NCBI GenBank assembly: GCA_029821735.1 | Contig: JALGSU010000041.1 | Coordinates: forward strand, 1 to 59,095 | DNA length: 59,095 nucleotides | Direction: 5' to 3' | DNA from: Candidatus Zipacnadia bacterium | Lineage (GTDB): Bacteria > Armatimonadota > Zipacnadia > Zipacnadales > UBA5352 | Shown here: positions 9,179 to 19,433 of the stretch, one piece after another | Numbering within the stretch: position 1 is the first letter of the stretch | Layout: each line of letters opens with the position of its first letter | Made by a program: the position numbers and the translations under genes | The notes under the pieces: model-generated | Seen by the model: the letters and a program-made list of their open reading frames with translations, nothing else | The model's database searches: none | Told to the model about the DNA's origin: nothing

Positions 9179-11242
9179 ATGCCGAAGCGCATACTTGTCG
9201 CGATCATGACCGTGCTGCTCTGCGTGACCAGTGTGGTTGAGGATCTTGCCTCGACACGCACCATCGCGCCGGGCGTGACGTACTCGGCAATCCTGCGTGG
9301 CGACGGTCCATGGGAGATCCGGGTGGTGCGCCTGCAGCGCGACGAGCCGACGGTGCATCTGGACGCGGGTGTCGGGGGCGGGACCGTGCGAGGATTCGCG
9401 GGGGTTTCGCGGATCGTCGAAGCGATCAGTCGTCCGGAGGCGTACGCGGTCGCGGCAGTGAACGGCGATTTCTACGCGATGTCAGGGCCGACCGCAGGGC
9501 TGACACGGGGACCGTCAGTCGCGGGTGCGGAACTGATCAGCACGGGCCCGACGCGGAATGCTTTCTACGTGACCGCAGACGGGACGCCGCGCATCGGCAG
9601 GCTTGAGGTGTCTGTCAGCCTGACGACTCCGGCGGGCGAGGTGCCGGTGGGGGCGGTGAACAGGCCGCGTCCTGAGGACGGCCTGGCGCTCTATACCGAT
9701 CGGTGGGGTTGGCCCGTCACGGGGCCGGCGCTGGTGGTGGCAGCGGAGGGGCTGCCTCTGGGCAGCGAGGGCCAGTGGGCCGGGCAGGTGACTGAGGTGG
9801 TGGCTGCTGGCGCTTCGCGGGAGGTGGGCGCGGGGGAGATTGTCATCGCCGGGGCGCTGGCTGGCGTGAGCGCGGGCGATGCGGCGAAGGTGACGATCCA
9901 GACGGCGGGCGTCGCGGAGCCGGTCGTCGCCGCAGTCGGCGGCGGGCCGATCCTGGTGAAGGACGGGCTCATCGTTGTGGAGGACAGCGCAAATGCCGCA
10001 GTGCATCCTCGGACTGCGGTCGGGTTCAGTGACGATGAGATCGTGTTGGTAACAGTGGATGGTCGGCAGACGGGCTGGAGCGTGGGCATGGCGATGCACC
10101 CACTCGCCGCGCTGATGGTGGAACTTGGGTGCAGGCAGGCGATCAATGTGGACGGGGGCGGCTCGACGACGGCGTGGGTGCGCGGCGAGATCGTGAACCG
10201 TCCATCAGACGGGCGTGAGCGATCAGTGGCCAACGCGTTATTGGTGCTCTCGGGCGCTCCGACCGGCCCGTTGGCGAGGATTGAGGTCGACCTGGCGGGC
10301 ATCACGGCACTCCCGGGCGCCCGCGTACCGGTTGAGGTGCGGCTGCTCGACGAATGGTACAATCCGGTTGCGATTGAGGCCACCGAACTGGTTGTGGAGA
10401 CGGTTGACGGGCCGGTGAGCGCGACGTGGGATGGCGAAGCGCTGTTGATAGGGAACTCGGAGGGCGAAGGCACGCTGCGTCTGCGTCACCGGACGTCGGC
10501 CGCAGCAGGGGCGGCGATGCCCATGCGCATCGTCTCGTCGGTCGCCGGAATTCTCGTGGAGCCCGCGGAAGAGATCATGGCCGAGGGCGACGAGGTCGGT
10601 TTGCACGCAAAGGGTCTGACAGCCGAGGGAGAGTCGGTCTGGATTCCGGAGGATCGGCTGGCATGGCGGGCTGAGGGCGAGGGAGTTGCCAGCCTCGGCG
10701 GCGGAGTCTTCAAGGCGCTGACGCCCGGGGTCCGTGCGCAGGCAGTGGCTCAACTGGGCGAGATTGCGGGGAGCGCGGCGTTGCTGGTGGCCGGTGAGGA
10801 GACGGTCGAGGACTTCGCAGGCGCGGAGCTCGAACTGGTCGTGACCCACGTGCCTGAGGACGACACGGTGACCGCATCAGCCGAGGTGGTGGACGAGGCG
10901 GGGCGGTTCTGCAGGCTGAGCTATGATCTGGGAGGGCCAGCCGGTACGCGGGCGGCGTACTTGCGGCTGGGCAGAGACGTGGGGAGGCTGGCACGAGCGC
11001 ACGGGGAGACTGCACCGTGGCTGCGCGCGCAGATTGTGGATGGTAACGGTACGCCGCATCGAGTGACTCTGGCGAGCGCTCTGACCCCGGGCGATGAGTG
11101 GCAGCGCCTGACAGCGCGTCTGCCTGACGGGCTGAAAGCGCCGCTCACGCTGCACTCAATATATGTGGTGGCGACAGCGGGGAAAGTGTCGGCGGGCAGC
11201 GTGGACATAGATACTGTGCGCGTCACGCGCCTGCCTGAGTAG
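9179..11242 (+). CDS. Secreted phosphodiester glycosidase (NAGPA domain) with Ig-like tail
   Basis: 687 residues from the ATG at 9179 (GAGGTG upstream; the in-frame start at 9122 would bury the hydrophobic leader VAIMTVLLCVTSVV). Residues about 60-335 are a NAGPA domain, the fold of the enzyme that removes GlcNAc from phosphodiester-linked sugars. The signatures are AAVNGDFYAMSG near its start, VHPRTAVGF, VTVDGRQTGWSVGM and INVDGGGSTTAW. Residues about 340-530 hold Ig-like or bacterial invasin-like strands (ITALPGARVPVEVRLLDEWYNPV), and the last 130 residues form a carbohydrate-binding-like sandwich. Bacterial homologues act on phosphodiester-linked sugars in wall or exopolysaccharides; the actual substrate here is unknown. 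It is 44 bp from the next + strand gene. Confidence 0.88.
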   Translation: MPKRILVAIMTVLLCVTSVVEDLASTRTIAPGVTYSAILRGDGPWEIRVVRLQRDEPTVHLDAGVGGGTVRGFAGVSRIVEAISRPEAYAVAAVNGDFYAMSGPTAGLTRGPSVAGAELISTGPTRNAFYVTADGTPRIGRLEVSVSLTTPAGEVPVGAVNRPRPEDGLALYTDRWGWPVTGPALVVAAEGLPLGSEGQWAGQVTEVVAAGASREVGAGEIVIAGALAGVSAGDAAKVTIQTAGVAEPVVAAVGGGPILVKDGLIVVEDSANAAVHPRTAVGFSDDEIVLVTVDGRQTGWSVGMAMHPLAALMVELGCRQAINVDGGGSTTAWVRGEIVNRPSDGRERSVANALLVLSGAPTGPLARIEVDLAGITALPGARVPVEVRLLDEWYNPVAIEATELVVETVDGPVSATWDGEALLIGNSEGEGTLRLRHRTSAAAGAAMPMRIVSSVAGILVEPAEEIMAEGDEVGLHAKGLTAEGESVWIPEDRLAWRAEGEGVASLGGGVFKALTPGVRAQAVAQLGEIAGSAALLVAGEETVEDFAGAELELVVTHVPEDDTVTASAEVVDEAGRFCRLSYDLGGPAGTRAAYLRLGRDVGRLARAHGETAPWLRAQIVDGNGTPHRVTLASALTPGDEWQRLTARLPDGLKAPLTLHSIYVVATAGKVSAGSVDIDTVRVTRLPE

Positions 11243-11286
11243 ACGCGATCGGCCATACTGAGATCACTCTTCCGAGGAGATGCAGT

Positions 11287-14200
11287 ATGCGAGTTCTGAC
11301 GGTAGCGATAGCACTGGCAGGGCTGCTCAGCATCGCGTCCGCCGACGTCACGGTGGTGCGGATGGATGACGTCAGCGGCTTCAGAGTCGATGCGCCGATC
11401 GAGCCTCTCACCATCGAGGACAAAGAGGAACGCAGTGCGCTGCATATGCGCCTGCCCTGCAGCGGGAAGGGCGTCACGGCGATCCGTTACAGCTTCGCGG
11501 AACTGCAGGACTGGCGCGGGTATGACACTCTGAGCTGGCAGATGCTGGCCTCGACTACGGGGACGAAGTCGCATATCCAGGTGCAACTGTTTGATGCGAA
11601 CAACAACGAGGTGATGATGCGGGGAGACTTGCAGCCCTGGCACCTGGGCAAGTGGCGGCCGATGAGTTGGAACTTCGCGCAAGCGAAGCCGAAGAAGGCG
11701 CCGCTGGACCTGTCGCGGATCAAGATGGTGTTCTTCTCTGCCTGGCAGGATTTCTACGGGCACGAGGATGGACACGTCGTCGATTACTGGTTCGGGCCCG
11801 TGACGCGAGCGCGCAGCTATGAGCCGACGACGCTCGCCGTGGCGCCGACCACTACGCCGCCTGTGATCGATGGCCAGATGGACGACGCCTGCTGGAGCAC
11901 CACGCCGGTGGCTCAGCAGTTCTTCCTGCGCAAGGGGGAAGGGTTGCCCAGAGAGACGAGCGAGGTCCGCCTGCTGTGGGATGAGGCGAATCTGTATCTC
12001 GCGGTGCAATGCTTCGCCGAGGTGCTCGACCCGGTGCTGCAGCGAGCGGACGAGTTTGTGGCCAAAGTGACTGAGCACGACGGGCCGGTGTTCCGCGACG
12101 ACTGCATGGAGATATTCCTGGGGCCCGCTGATGAGCCGGCTGAGTACAGACAGTTGGTCACGAACGCGGTGGGCGGTCGGTACGAGGGCAAGGGGACGGA
12201 CGGCACGTGGGATGCGCCCTGGAAAGCGATGGGCTCGACCAGCGAGGAAGGGTACTGGGTCGCGGAGGTGGCGGTGCCGTGGGCGAGCCTCGGCATGACG
12301 CCCGTGGCGGGGCAGGAGTTGGTGGCGAACTTCAATCGCACGAACAAGGCGCAGGGCGAAGTGAGCATGTGGTCGCCGGTGACCTTCGCCTTCCACGCGC
12401 CGGATGAGTTCGGCCGACTGGTGCTGCTGGCTGAACCGCCATCGGTGGTGGTCGAGGGCGGGACGATTCCGCCGCTGATGATGGGGGAGAACCTGATCAG
12501 CCCGCTGCTGCGCGCGGTGCGCGACGGGCGTGTGCAGGTGCGCTCGAAGATCGCGCAGGGCAATAGCGAGAGTGAGAGCGCGAGGACGTTTGGCGTGTCG
12601 GCAGGCACGAGCGAACGGCACGAATTGCCGATAGCGCTGGATGCGCCGGGCGAGGTCTCGGTGGTCTATTCGGTCATGGATGCGGACACCGACGCGCTGC
12701 ACTACCAGTCGCCGGTGTGCACGTTTGCCACGGCGGCGGTCGCGACAGCAGAGATCGAAACCAGCGCTCCGTGCGAAGTGTTTCTCAACGGCGCGTCGCT
12801 GGGCAAAGCCGGCGGGGCGGTCAAAGGGTATCTGGAGCCGGGTGCGAACGTGCTGGCGATCGTCGCGACAGAGCCGGTCGCGGTGTCTGTCAGCGCCGGC
12901 GGAGTGTCGCTGTCTGGTGCGCAGGGCTGGCGGCAGGGCCTGGGGCCGGTCGAGGGGTGGCTTACGCCGGAGTTCGATGACTCGACGTGGCAGTCGGCGG
13001 ATGAAGCGGACGGCAAGCTGGACACAGGAGCGGGAACGTGTTTCCGGCGCGTGCTGGCTGCGGAGGTGACGCACCTGGGGCAACTGGGCGATGCGGATGA
13101 TGTTCATGTTGTGGCGGGCGGGGCGCAGCACCTGCCGCTGGTTGTGGCGAGCCCCCTCGAACGTGCACTGAAGAACGCGAAGCTGGTTATCGAGACGCCG
13201 CCGGGTCTGGAACTGATGGACTGGACCGAGAAGGTTCCGTACGAATGGACGGGGACGTATCAGGGGTATGCGGCGTCGGCCTTTGAGCGGGACGGTGAGC
13301 AGTGGCGGCGGCATGAACTGGCGTGGGAGGAACTGCAGCCGGTGTCGTACCGGGCCGATGCACACGCGTCATACACCGATGAGCGGATCCACACGCTGGG
13401 CTTTGTCGTCCGCGCGGGGGAGGTGGCGCCGGGCGAGCATCACCTGAACGTGTGGGTGGAGGGTGAGGATGGGGCGGTGGTTGAGCTGCCGAAGGCCGTG
13501 AAGCTGACGGTCCTGCCCGCGCTGGCAGACAAGCGGCCCGAGCAGATTGAGCTGCTGATGTGCCACGGGTTCGGCGCAGGCAACTACTCGGGCGAGGAGA
13601 TGGGCGCGCTGCTTGACGTGATGTCATCGGCGGGGGTGAACTCGTTCGTTGAGCGCACACACGCTCGAGAACTGTACTACCCGATGCTGGCAGAACGTGG
13701 GATGAAGAACGTGTCGGAGTCGCTGCACTATCACTGGTCACGAGGACTGGACCTGGCGGGCAACAGGTTCGTTGACTTCGACGCGACGCATAAAGGCTCG
13801 CGCTATACATTCGCCTGCCCACTGTGGATCATCGGCGAGGGGCGCGAGGCGGTGAGCGACAAGCTGGCCGAATACATAGCGAGTGCACCGTTGCCGCCTG
13901 ACGCTCTGTGGTGGGACATGGAGTTCGGCCCGAAGAGCACCTGCTTCTGCCCGCGCTGCCTCGCGCAGTTTGCCGAGGAGCATGGCATTGAGGAGGAACT
14001 CACCGCGCAACTGGTGATGGAGAAGTACGAGAGCGAGTGGGTCGACACGTGGTGCGGGCGATGGGCGGAACTCGCGGCGGTGTATCGCGAAGGGATGCGC
14101 AAGGCAGTGCCCGACGGGCAACTCTACACCTACAGCGCCTATCAGACGGAGCGCGCGCGTGGAAACTACTGCATCGACTGGACGCTGATGCGAGAGGGTT

Positions 14201-14718
14201 GCGACGTGGCGTCGGCGGGGTATGGGTGGAACGATCAGATCATGGCGGACACGCTCGCGGCCCTTGACGGGACGCCGCTGCTGGGCGGGGTTGGCTACTA
14301 CAAGCCACCGCGTCAGGTGAACCTGAAGGTCGAGTACCTGAAGCTGCTGCTGGCCGGGTGCAAGGGCGTCATGCACTACCAATGGAGCCCGCTCGATGGG
14401 CTGGACTACACGCGGATCTCCGAAGCCGCGGCGCTGGTGGCGGACCACGAAGCGTTCTTCGTGGACGGTGTGCGTGCGGACGAACTGGTGCAGGGAGTCG
14501 CGGCCGGCAATCTGGGCGCGCTGAGGCAGGGCGAGCGTTTGCTGGTGGTCATCACCAACGCGAGTTCGGAGGATGCGACCTACGCTGTGAGCGTCGCCAC
14601 GGGCCGGGGGGCGGCCGCTGAATACTACACGGGGCAGACATACGAAGACACCGGGCAGATGCAGGTGACCGTGCCAGCGCATGACGCGCGAGCGCTGGTG
14701 ATGGAGTTGGCGAACTGA
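11287..14718 (+). CDS. Very large secreted protein: CBM9-like domain plus GH-like TIM barrel
   Basis: 1143 residues, the longest protein here, with a GAGG site before ATG 11287 and a signal peptide of about 19 residues (ending IASA). Residues 25-175 form a CBM11-like sandwich (WRGYDTLSWQML...HIQVQLFD). Residues about 183-380 are a CBM9-like domain (PVIDGQMDDACW, LYLAVQCF, DDCMEIFLGP, WVAEVAVPW). The middle is made of beta-sandwiches, and residues about 750-1060 are a GH-like TIM barrel with WWDMEFGP followed by a C-x-C-x2-C motif at C886, C888 and C891. It probably anchors on and cleaves an extracellular polysaccharide; linkage specificity is unknown. It ends 11 bp from a convergent gene. A long antisense frame over its 5' half is a high-GC shadow. 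Confidence 0.78.
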   Translation: MRVLTVAIALAGLLSIASADVTVVRMDDVSGFRVDAPIEPLTIEDKEERSALHMRLPCSGKGVTAIRYSFAELQDWRGYDTLSWQMLASTTGTKSHIQVQLFDANNNEVMMRGDLQPWHLGKWRPMSWNFAQAKPKKAPLDLSRIKMVFFSAWQDFYGHEDGHVVDYWFGPVTRARSYEPTTLAVAPTTTPPVIDGQMDDACWSTTPVAQQFFLRKGEGLPRETSEVRLLWDEANLYLAVQCFAEVLDPVLQRADEFVAKVTEHDGPVFRDDCMEIFLGPADEPAEYRQLVTNAVGGRYEGKGTDGTWDAPWKAMGSTSEEGYWVAEVAVPWASLGMTPVAGQELVANFNRTNKAQGEVSMWSPVTFAFHAPDEFGRLVLLAEPPSVVVEGGTIPPLMMGENLISPLLRAVRDGRVQVRSKIAQGNSESESARTFGVSAGTSERHELPIALDAPGEVSVVYSVMDADTDALHYQSPVCTFATAAVATAEIETSAPCEVFLNGASLGKAGGAVKGYLEPGANVLAIVATEPVAVSVSAGGVSLSGAQGWRQGLGPVEGWLTPEFDDSTWQSADEADGKLDTGAGTCFRRVLAAEVTHLGQLGDADDVHVVAGGAQHLPLVVASPLERALKNAKLVIETPPGLELMDWTEKVPYEWTGTYQGYAASAFERDGEQWRRHELAWEELQPVSYRADAHASYTDERIHTLGFVVRAGEVAPGEHHLNVWVEGEDGAVVELPKAVKLTVLPALADKRPEQIELLMCHGFGAGNYSGEEMGALLDVMSSAGVNSFVERTHARELYYPMLAERGMKNVSESLHYHWSRGLDLAGNRFVDFDATHKGSRYTFACPLWIIGEGREAVSDKLAEYIASAPLPPDALWWDMEFGPKSTCFCPRCLAQFAEEHGIEEELTAQLVMEKYESEWVDTWCGRWAELAAVYREGMRKAVPDGQLYTYSAYQTERARGNYCIDWTLMREGCDVASAGYGWNDQIMADTLAALDGTPLLGGVGYYKPPRQVNLKVEYLKLLLAGCKGVMHYQWSPLDGLDYTRISEAAALVADHEAFFVDGVRADELVQGVAAGNLGALRQGERLLVVITNASSEDATYAVSVATGRGAAAEYYTGQTYEDTGQMQVTVPAHDARALVMELAN

Positions 14719-14729
14719 CGGGCGGTTGC

Positions 14730-17177
14730 CTACTCGGGTAGCACGAAGTGGAAGCTCCCGCGCGCCATGACGAACGACGTCTGGTATGGGTCGTCGCCGA
14801 TCGCGAAGCCGGCGCGGCTGACCACGTTCTCGTCCCAGTGGTTGAGCTGGACCTCCCTGATCGCCGCGGACAGGGGATCGGTGAGGATCCGGTCGCCAAT
14901 GGTCAGGAACGGATGGGTGATGGTGAAGGGCTGGTCGGGCGCGGGGTAGTCGAAAGTCAGAGCGTTGACCTTGCGGAGCACAGTCGCCGGGACCGAGAAG
15001 CTGCAGTCGCCCTTACGCCCGGCCGCGATGCTGCCCACGGCGGTCCCGTTGACGAGAACCTGAACAGGCGCGGCGGGCGCGAGTGATGCGCCGATCACGG
15101 TGCCCACCGCGAAAGTGAGTGTGGCATCAGTGTCGGTGGGGGGCGACGGACGGTTGTTGTTCACGACGAAGACTTGCGTGCGTATCTCGTCGCCCGGCGT
15201 CAGGCGCACGCTGACTTCAGCGAGCCCATCGGCGACCTCGGCGGTGTCCCACGTTGCCGCGAAGATCGCGCGGTGGAATGGGCGGCCGGTCTCGGTCATG
15301 GGTCGCCACTGTCCGCCCGCGACGGAGAACTCCAGCGTCTCACCCGGTTGCGGCTCGACCAGATGTGCCTGAAGCGCCGCCTGCCCCGATAGCGGCGAAC
15401 CATACTCGGGCGAGACCATCGTGACGCGTTCGCCGAGGCCCTTGTAGAAGCACTCCAGCGATGTCCCCGTGACGTGGTAGATCATGTATCCCTGTGGGCT
15501 GAGATCGGCGCAGGGGCCGTTCCACCATGTGCCCGAAAGTGCACCGTGAATGCGGGACGGCACGGGACGCTGCTTCTCAGATACGACGTGCGCATCGCCG
15601 ACGATCTGCAACTGAATGCCGCCCTCAGCGGCTAACTCCGCGAAGCCGGGCAGGTGCCTCTCGATCTCGTTCTCGGATATGGTGAGCGAAACGGCACCCG
15701 CCGAGCGACTGCGCAGATCCGCGCGAAGCCATGCCACATGTTCGGGGATGAGCTCGTGAGCGGTGCCCTCGGCCATGTGATAGACGTTGTCGATGGAGAC
15801 GAAGTGCAGGCGCCCATACTCGAAGGAGAAGAAGTTCGGGCCGAGGTATTCCCAGTACATCGCTTTGCCAGCGCGATGATCGCCGGGGGGGAACTGGTCG
15901 AGCCGATAACTTGAGTCTGTGTGGTCGCCGGCGACGTTGCGGTAGGGCATGTTCAGGTGATTCATGATTCCAGTGTAGCTGTCGAAGTACTGGCGGCCGA
16001 TGTCAGCGGAGACGGTCATCTGCTTGTCGAGGTTGACGAGGTCGCCGGAGTTGATCACGAAACGCGGCGCGGGGTCGAGGGCATTGACTTCGGTGACGAA
16101 CTCGCTGAGACCCTCGAGGGAGCGGCGCTCGCTGGAGATGTGAGTGTCGCTGACCACGACGAAGGTGAACTCGTCCTCACTGAGCGCCGCTGGGGTCACG
16201 GTGAAGTTGACCTCGGACCCAACGGGCTGGTACCAGTTGCCCGCGACATCGTGGTTTGGCGGGCGAGTGATGAAGATGAAGACCGCATCCGGCGAGGGGC
16301 TGAGCGTGTATGCGCCGGCGGCGTCGGTGGTGGTGACCGAATACCCGTCGGTCACCGAGACGCCCTGCAGGCCGGTCTCGCCAGCGTCCGCGATTGCATC
16401 AGCGTTGGCGTCAATGACCACGCGACCGGTGACGGTCGCGGGCAGGGGCTGGTCGTAGGCGGGCTCCGGCGTATCGAGCAGGCGAGCGTCAAGAATCGCG
16501 GAAGGCGCGGGGGGCGCGGGAACGATGTTGGCGGGGAGAAAGTCCTGCACGGGGCGGTATGAGAAATCGTCGATGAGGCCCTCGAAGCACCAGACATCAT
16601 AGCCCGGCGGCCAGGCGTAGCATCCCAGCAGGAACGGCTTGTCTTCGAGGAACCAATCGAAGGTGGCGGGCAGAGCGGCCTGGGCCACGAGGTTGTCATT
16701 GAGCATCAGGGCCATCCCGTCAAGCCCCCAGGAAGCCGTGATGTGTGTCCAGACGCCGAGCGGTATGGTGTTGTCCGGCGCCTGGCAGCTCATCCAGCCA
16801 TCGCTGAGTTTGAGGCCAAAGCGAACGGCTTTGTTCTTTTCGGCGATCTCGATATTGATGCCGCCATACTTGCCGACCATGATTCCCGAGAGGGCGGCGG
16901 GCTTGCACCAGAACGAGATGGTTGCCTGACGGTCCTTGCCGAAATCAGGGCCGAAATCGGCGACGCCCTTGACTGCTAGTGCAGTGGCACCGGCGTGCGC
17001 ATCGTCAGACGCGGTTGCCTCGCCGCGAAGCTCGGCGGTTTCGTGGCCTGCGCCATCAAGGACATGCCCGTCCTGGATGCGCTCGAAGTCTACAGTGACG
17101 GCCGGGCCTGGCACTTGCGCAGAGGCCAGGAGGCAAGTGAGATGGATCATCAGGACTGCCGCGAGGAAGCGCCACAT
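14730..17177 (-). CDS. Secreted LamG plus metallophosphoesterase with altered metal motifs
   Basis: 815 residues from the ATG at 17177, with GGAG 8 bases upstream; the frame extends to 17501 but that part is arginine-rich shadow. The signal peptide is residues 1-20. Residues 25-210 are a LamG domain (GVWTHITASWGLDGMALMLND). Residues 248-330 match the carboxypeptidase-regulatory-like N-domain of calcineurin-type phosphoesterases (GRVVIDANADAIADAGETGLQGV). Residues 336-535 are the phosphoesterase domain: D344-T-H346 and G378-D379 are intact, but the usual GNH[DE] reads G417-D-H-T and the usual GHTH reads GDAH (527-530). Residues 545-700 match the family's C-terminal domain. A phosphodiesterase on extracellular substrates is expected if the site still binds metals. 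Confidence 0.82.
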   Translation of the reverse strand: MWRFLAAVLMIHLTCLLASAQVPGPAVTVDFERIQDGHVLDGAGHETAELRGEATASDDAHAGATALAVKGVADFGPDFGKDRQATISFWCKPAALSGIMVGKYGGINIEIAEKNKAVRFGLKLSDGWMSCQAPDNTIPLGVWTHITASWGLDGMALMLNDNLVAQAALPATFDWFLEDKPFLLGCYAWPPGYDVWCFEGLIDDFSYRPVQDFLPANIVPAPPAPSAILDARLLDTPEPAYDQPLPATVTGRVVIDANADAIADAGETGLQGVSVTDGYSVTTTDAAGAYTLSPSPDAVFIFITRPPNHDVAGNWYQPVGSEVNFTVTPAALSEDEFTFVVVSDTHISSERRSLEGLSEFVTEVNALDPAPRFVINSGDLVNLDKQMTVSADIGRQYFDSYTGIMNHLNMPYRNVAGDHTDSSYRLDQFPPGDHRAGKAMYWEYLGPNFFSFEYGRLHFVSIDNVYHMAEGTAHELIPEHVAWLRADLRSRSAGAVSLTISENEIERHLPGFAELAAEGGIQLQIVGDAHVVSEKQRPVPSRIHGALSGTWWNGPCADLSPQGYMIYHVTGTSLECFYKGLGERVTMVSPEYGSPLSGQAALQAHLVEPQPGETLEFSVAGGQWRPMTETGRPFHRAIFAATWDTAEVADGLAEVSVRLTPGDEIRTQVFVVNNNRPSPPTDTDATLTFAVGTVIGASLAPAAPVQVLVNGTAVGSIAAGRKGDCSFSVPATVLRKVNALTFDYPAPDQPFTITHPFLTIGDRILTDPLSAAIREVQLNHWDENVVSRAGFAIGDDPYQTSFVMARGSFHFVLPE

Positions 17178-17358
17178 GTTGGATGCTCCGAAAATCATCG
17201 TGTTGCGTGCCTGCAGGTGATCGCGAGTTCGCCTCACGCGCCGCGTCCTCCTGCCAATAGTTGGGGAGCCGGCTTGCAGGTGCTGGCGGCGCGCGTGGTC
17301 AATTACCCCGCATTCCCCACGTACTACTGCACGCCCGACGGGTGCCTGGAGACCTGCA

Positions 17359-19356
17359 ATGAGCGATGACACAATGCCTCGGCAGATCGCTGAGGTCGAT
17401 GAAGCGCTTGATGAACAGCCAACGGACGCCGCTGCCCAAGAGGGCAGCGGAATGACGTCGCGCGCACTGGTGACCGGGCTGGTTCTGGTCGTCGGGTTCA
17501 CGGTGGCCTGCTGCTTCGGCGTCTTCCTGCGCTACGAGAACCTCGGCACGGGGTATCTCCCGCGCGGGGCTGTGGCGGTGCTGATGGCGCTGGTGGCGGT
17601 GAACGTGCTGCTGCGGTCAGTGCGCAAGCTCAAGTTGCGACTGCTGTCGGCGAAAGAGCTGATGCTGATCTTCGTGCTGCTGCTGGTTATGGGTGCGATA
17701 CCCAACCAGGAGTTCGGACAGCACTTCTACTTGAACCTTGTCGGGATTGCGTATCACGCGCAGCCGCCGGTCTCGTCGCCGGATGTGTATCTCGAGGAAC
17801 TCAACCCAATGCTGGTGCCGTCGCTCGATCCGGGCGCGCCGGTGAACCGCTGGGCGCATGAGGGCCTGCCGCCGGGTAGTGCCATGCCGTGGCGCGAGTG
17901 GGTGACGCCGCTTCTGTGGTGGACGCCATTCCTGCTGTCAGTGTACTGGATGGTACTGTGCTTCGCGGCGCTGCTGGCGCACCGGTGGGAGGCGGAGGAG
18001 AAGCTGCTCTACCCGCTGGTTCAGGTGCCACTAGAGGTGGCGATGGGGGAGCCGGCTGAGACGTCGGGGGTGATGCGCAGCCCGCTGATGTGGATTGCTT
18101 TCAGCGTCCCGGTGATCCACTACACGATCGTGGCGCTGCACGGGTACTGGCCATCGCTGCCGTATCTTGAGCTGGAGCGGGTGGGTGGATCGGTATTCAC
18201 CGGCCCTATGTCAGCCTTCAATCGGATGCTGTACTACACGCGCTTCGACATGATCGGGATTGCCTACCTGCTGTCAGGTGAAGTGAGCTTCTCGCTGTGG
18301 TTCTTCTTCCTCTTCCGCCGCATGCAGCAGGCGATGCGGATCGCGATCGGAGTGAATCGCAACCACTATCAGTTCTTCGAGATGCAGTGCATCGGCGGCT
18401 ACGGGTTGCTTGGGGTGGCGCTGCTGTGGTCGGCGCGTGACCACCTGATGCGAGCGGGGCGAATTGCGTTTGGGTTATTGAAGCCCTCGCAGACCGCGGC
18501 GGACCGAGACGAGCCTTACCGGCTGGCAGTGATCGGCTTCCTCGTGGCGCTGACGGTGTGCATAGTCTGGTGCGTGTACTCGGGAATGGACTTGGTGTGG
18601 GCGGTGGTGCAGTACGCGCTCTTCCCGGTGCTGGGTATGGTGGTGGCGCGGGTGGTGTGCGAGGCGGGAATGTTCATCTACAGCAGCCCGTTCCGGCTCA
18701 ATGAGGCGATCTTCAAACTCGTGGGCACCGGGAACATCGGGCCGATGAACGTGACCATGATGACGATGACGAGTTGGTGCCAGATCCGGTCGACAGCGAC
18801 GCAGAACATGGCGGCGGTCGCGCAGGGCCTGTGCCTGAGTTCGCGAGCGGGGATGCGGCGCGTGCACGTGATGTGGGCGGCGATACTGGCGATCGCGGTG
18901 GCGATCATCACCTGCCACATTGTGGCGCCGTACATCATCTATACGTGGGGCGTGCCCAAGCTCGCGGCGTGGCCGAGCAGGTCTTCACTGCACGCAACGA
19001 ACAGCCTCATGCGCTTCATCGAGAACCCGGTGGCGCTGGGCACGGGCGACTGGGTCGGGGTGGGCATGGGAGCGGTGACCACGCTGGTGCTCGTGGTTTT
19101 GCGGAGGCGCTTCATCTGGTGGCCGCTGCACCCGCTGGGCTTCATCACGTGGCTGGGGTGGCCCATCGACAGGTACTGGATGTCTATTCTTGTGGGGTGG
19201 CTGTTCAAGATGACGGTGCTGCGCTTCGGGGGATACAAGGCGTTCTCGGCGCTGCGGCCGATTGCGTTCGGCCTGATACTGGGTATGAACGCGATCTTCA
19301 CGATCGTGATATTCCTGCACTTCTTCTGGCCTGCGGCCGCAATCATGATAGACTGA
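17359..19356 (+). CDS. Polytopic membrane protein, DUF6785/DUF6784 type, putative transporter
   Basis: 665 residues with a GGAG site before ATG 17359. After a 35-residue soluble N-terminus I count about 12-13 hydrophobic segments, for example LVTGLVLVVGFTVACCFGVF (about 37-56), ELMLIFVLLLVMGAIP (98-113), a Trp-rich segment near 183-206, and the last at about 635-658. The layout and the PNQEFGQHFYLNL loop after the third segment fit the DUF6785/DUF6784 membrane family, which I recall as resembling oligopeptide-transporter-like permeases; that link is uncertain. It is the only candidate importer in the window and lies 77 bp upstream of a DUF4838-type lipoprotein gene on the same strand, so uptake of products released by surface enzymes is a reasonable guess. 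Confidence 0.78.
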   Translation: MSDDTMPRQIAEVDEALDEQPTDAAAQEGSGMTSRALVTGLVLVVGFTVACCFGVFLRYENLGTGYLPRGAVAVLMALVAVNVLLRSVRKLKLRLLSAKELMLIFVLLLVMGAIPNQEFGQHFYLNLVGIAYHAQPPVSSPDVYLEELNPMLVPSLDPGAPVNRWAHEGLPPGSAMPWREWVTPLLWWTPFLLSVYWMVLCFAALLAHRWEAEEKLLYPLVQVPLEVAMGEPAETSGVMRSPLMWIAFSVPVIHYTIVALHGYWPSLPYLELERVGGSVFTGPMSAFNRMLYYTRFDMIGIAYLLSGEVSFSLWFFFLFRRMQQAMRIAIGVNRNHYQFFEMQCIGGYGLLGVALLWSARDHLMRAGRIAFGLLKPSQTAADRDEPYRLAVIGFLVALTVCIVWCVYSGMDLVWAVVQYALFPVLGMVVARVVCEAGMFIYSSPFRLNEAIFKLVGTGNIGPMNVTMMTMTSWCQIRSTATQNMAAVAQGLCLSSRAGMRRVHVMWAAILAIAVAIITCHIVAPYIIYTWGVPKLAAWPSRSSLHATNSLMRFIENPVALGTGDWVGVGMGAVTTLVLVVLRRRFIWWPLHPLGFITWLGWPIDRYWMSILVGWLFKMTVLRFGGYKAFSALRPIAFGLILGMNAIFTIVIFLHFFWPAAAIMID

Positions 19357-19433
19357 GACGGACACTCACACGCCGCGACCAGTTTGGTAGCGGCGACGGG
19401 CTACGGCCTTCCACGCGGAATGAGGATGGACCA

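Noticed and set aside
10921..13365. 814-codon open frame on the minus strand
   Set aside because: It lies wholly opposite well-supported + strand genes and its product is Arg/His/Pro-rich with no domain pattern. It is a high-GC shadow frame.
17178..17501. N-terminal extension of the metallophosphoesterase frame
   Set aside because: It overlaps the divergent membrane-protein gene and puts a basic, low-quality sequence before a perfect signal peptide at 17177.
18774..19433. N-terminal extension of the DUF4838 gene into the membrane-protein gene
   Set aside because: The extension is compositionally odd; the lipobox and ribosome-binding site place the start at 19434.
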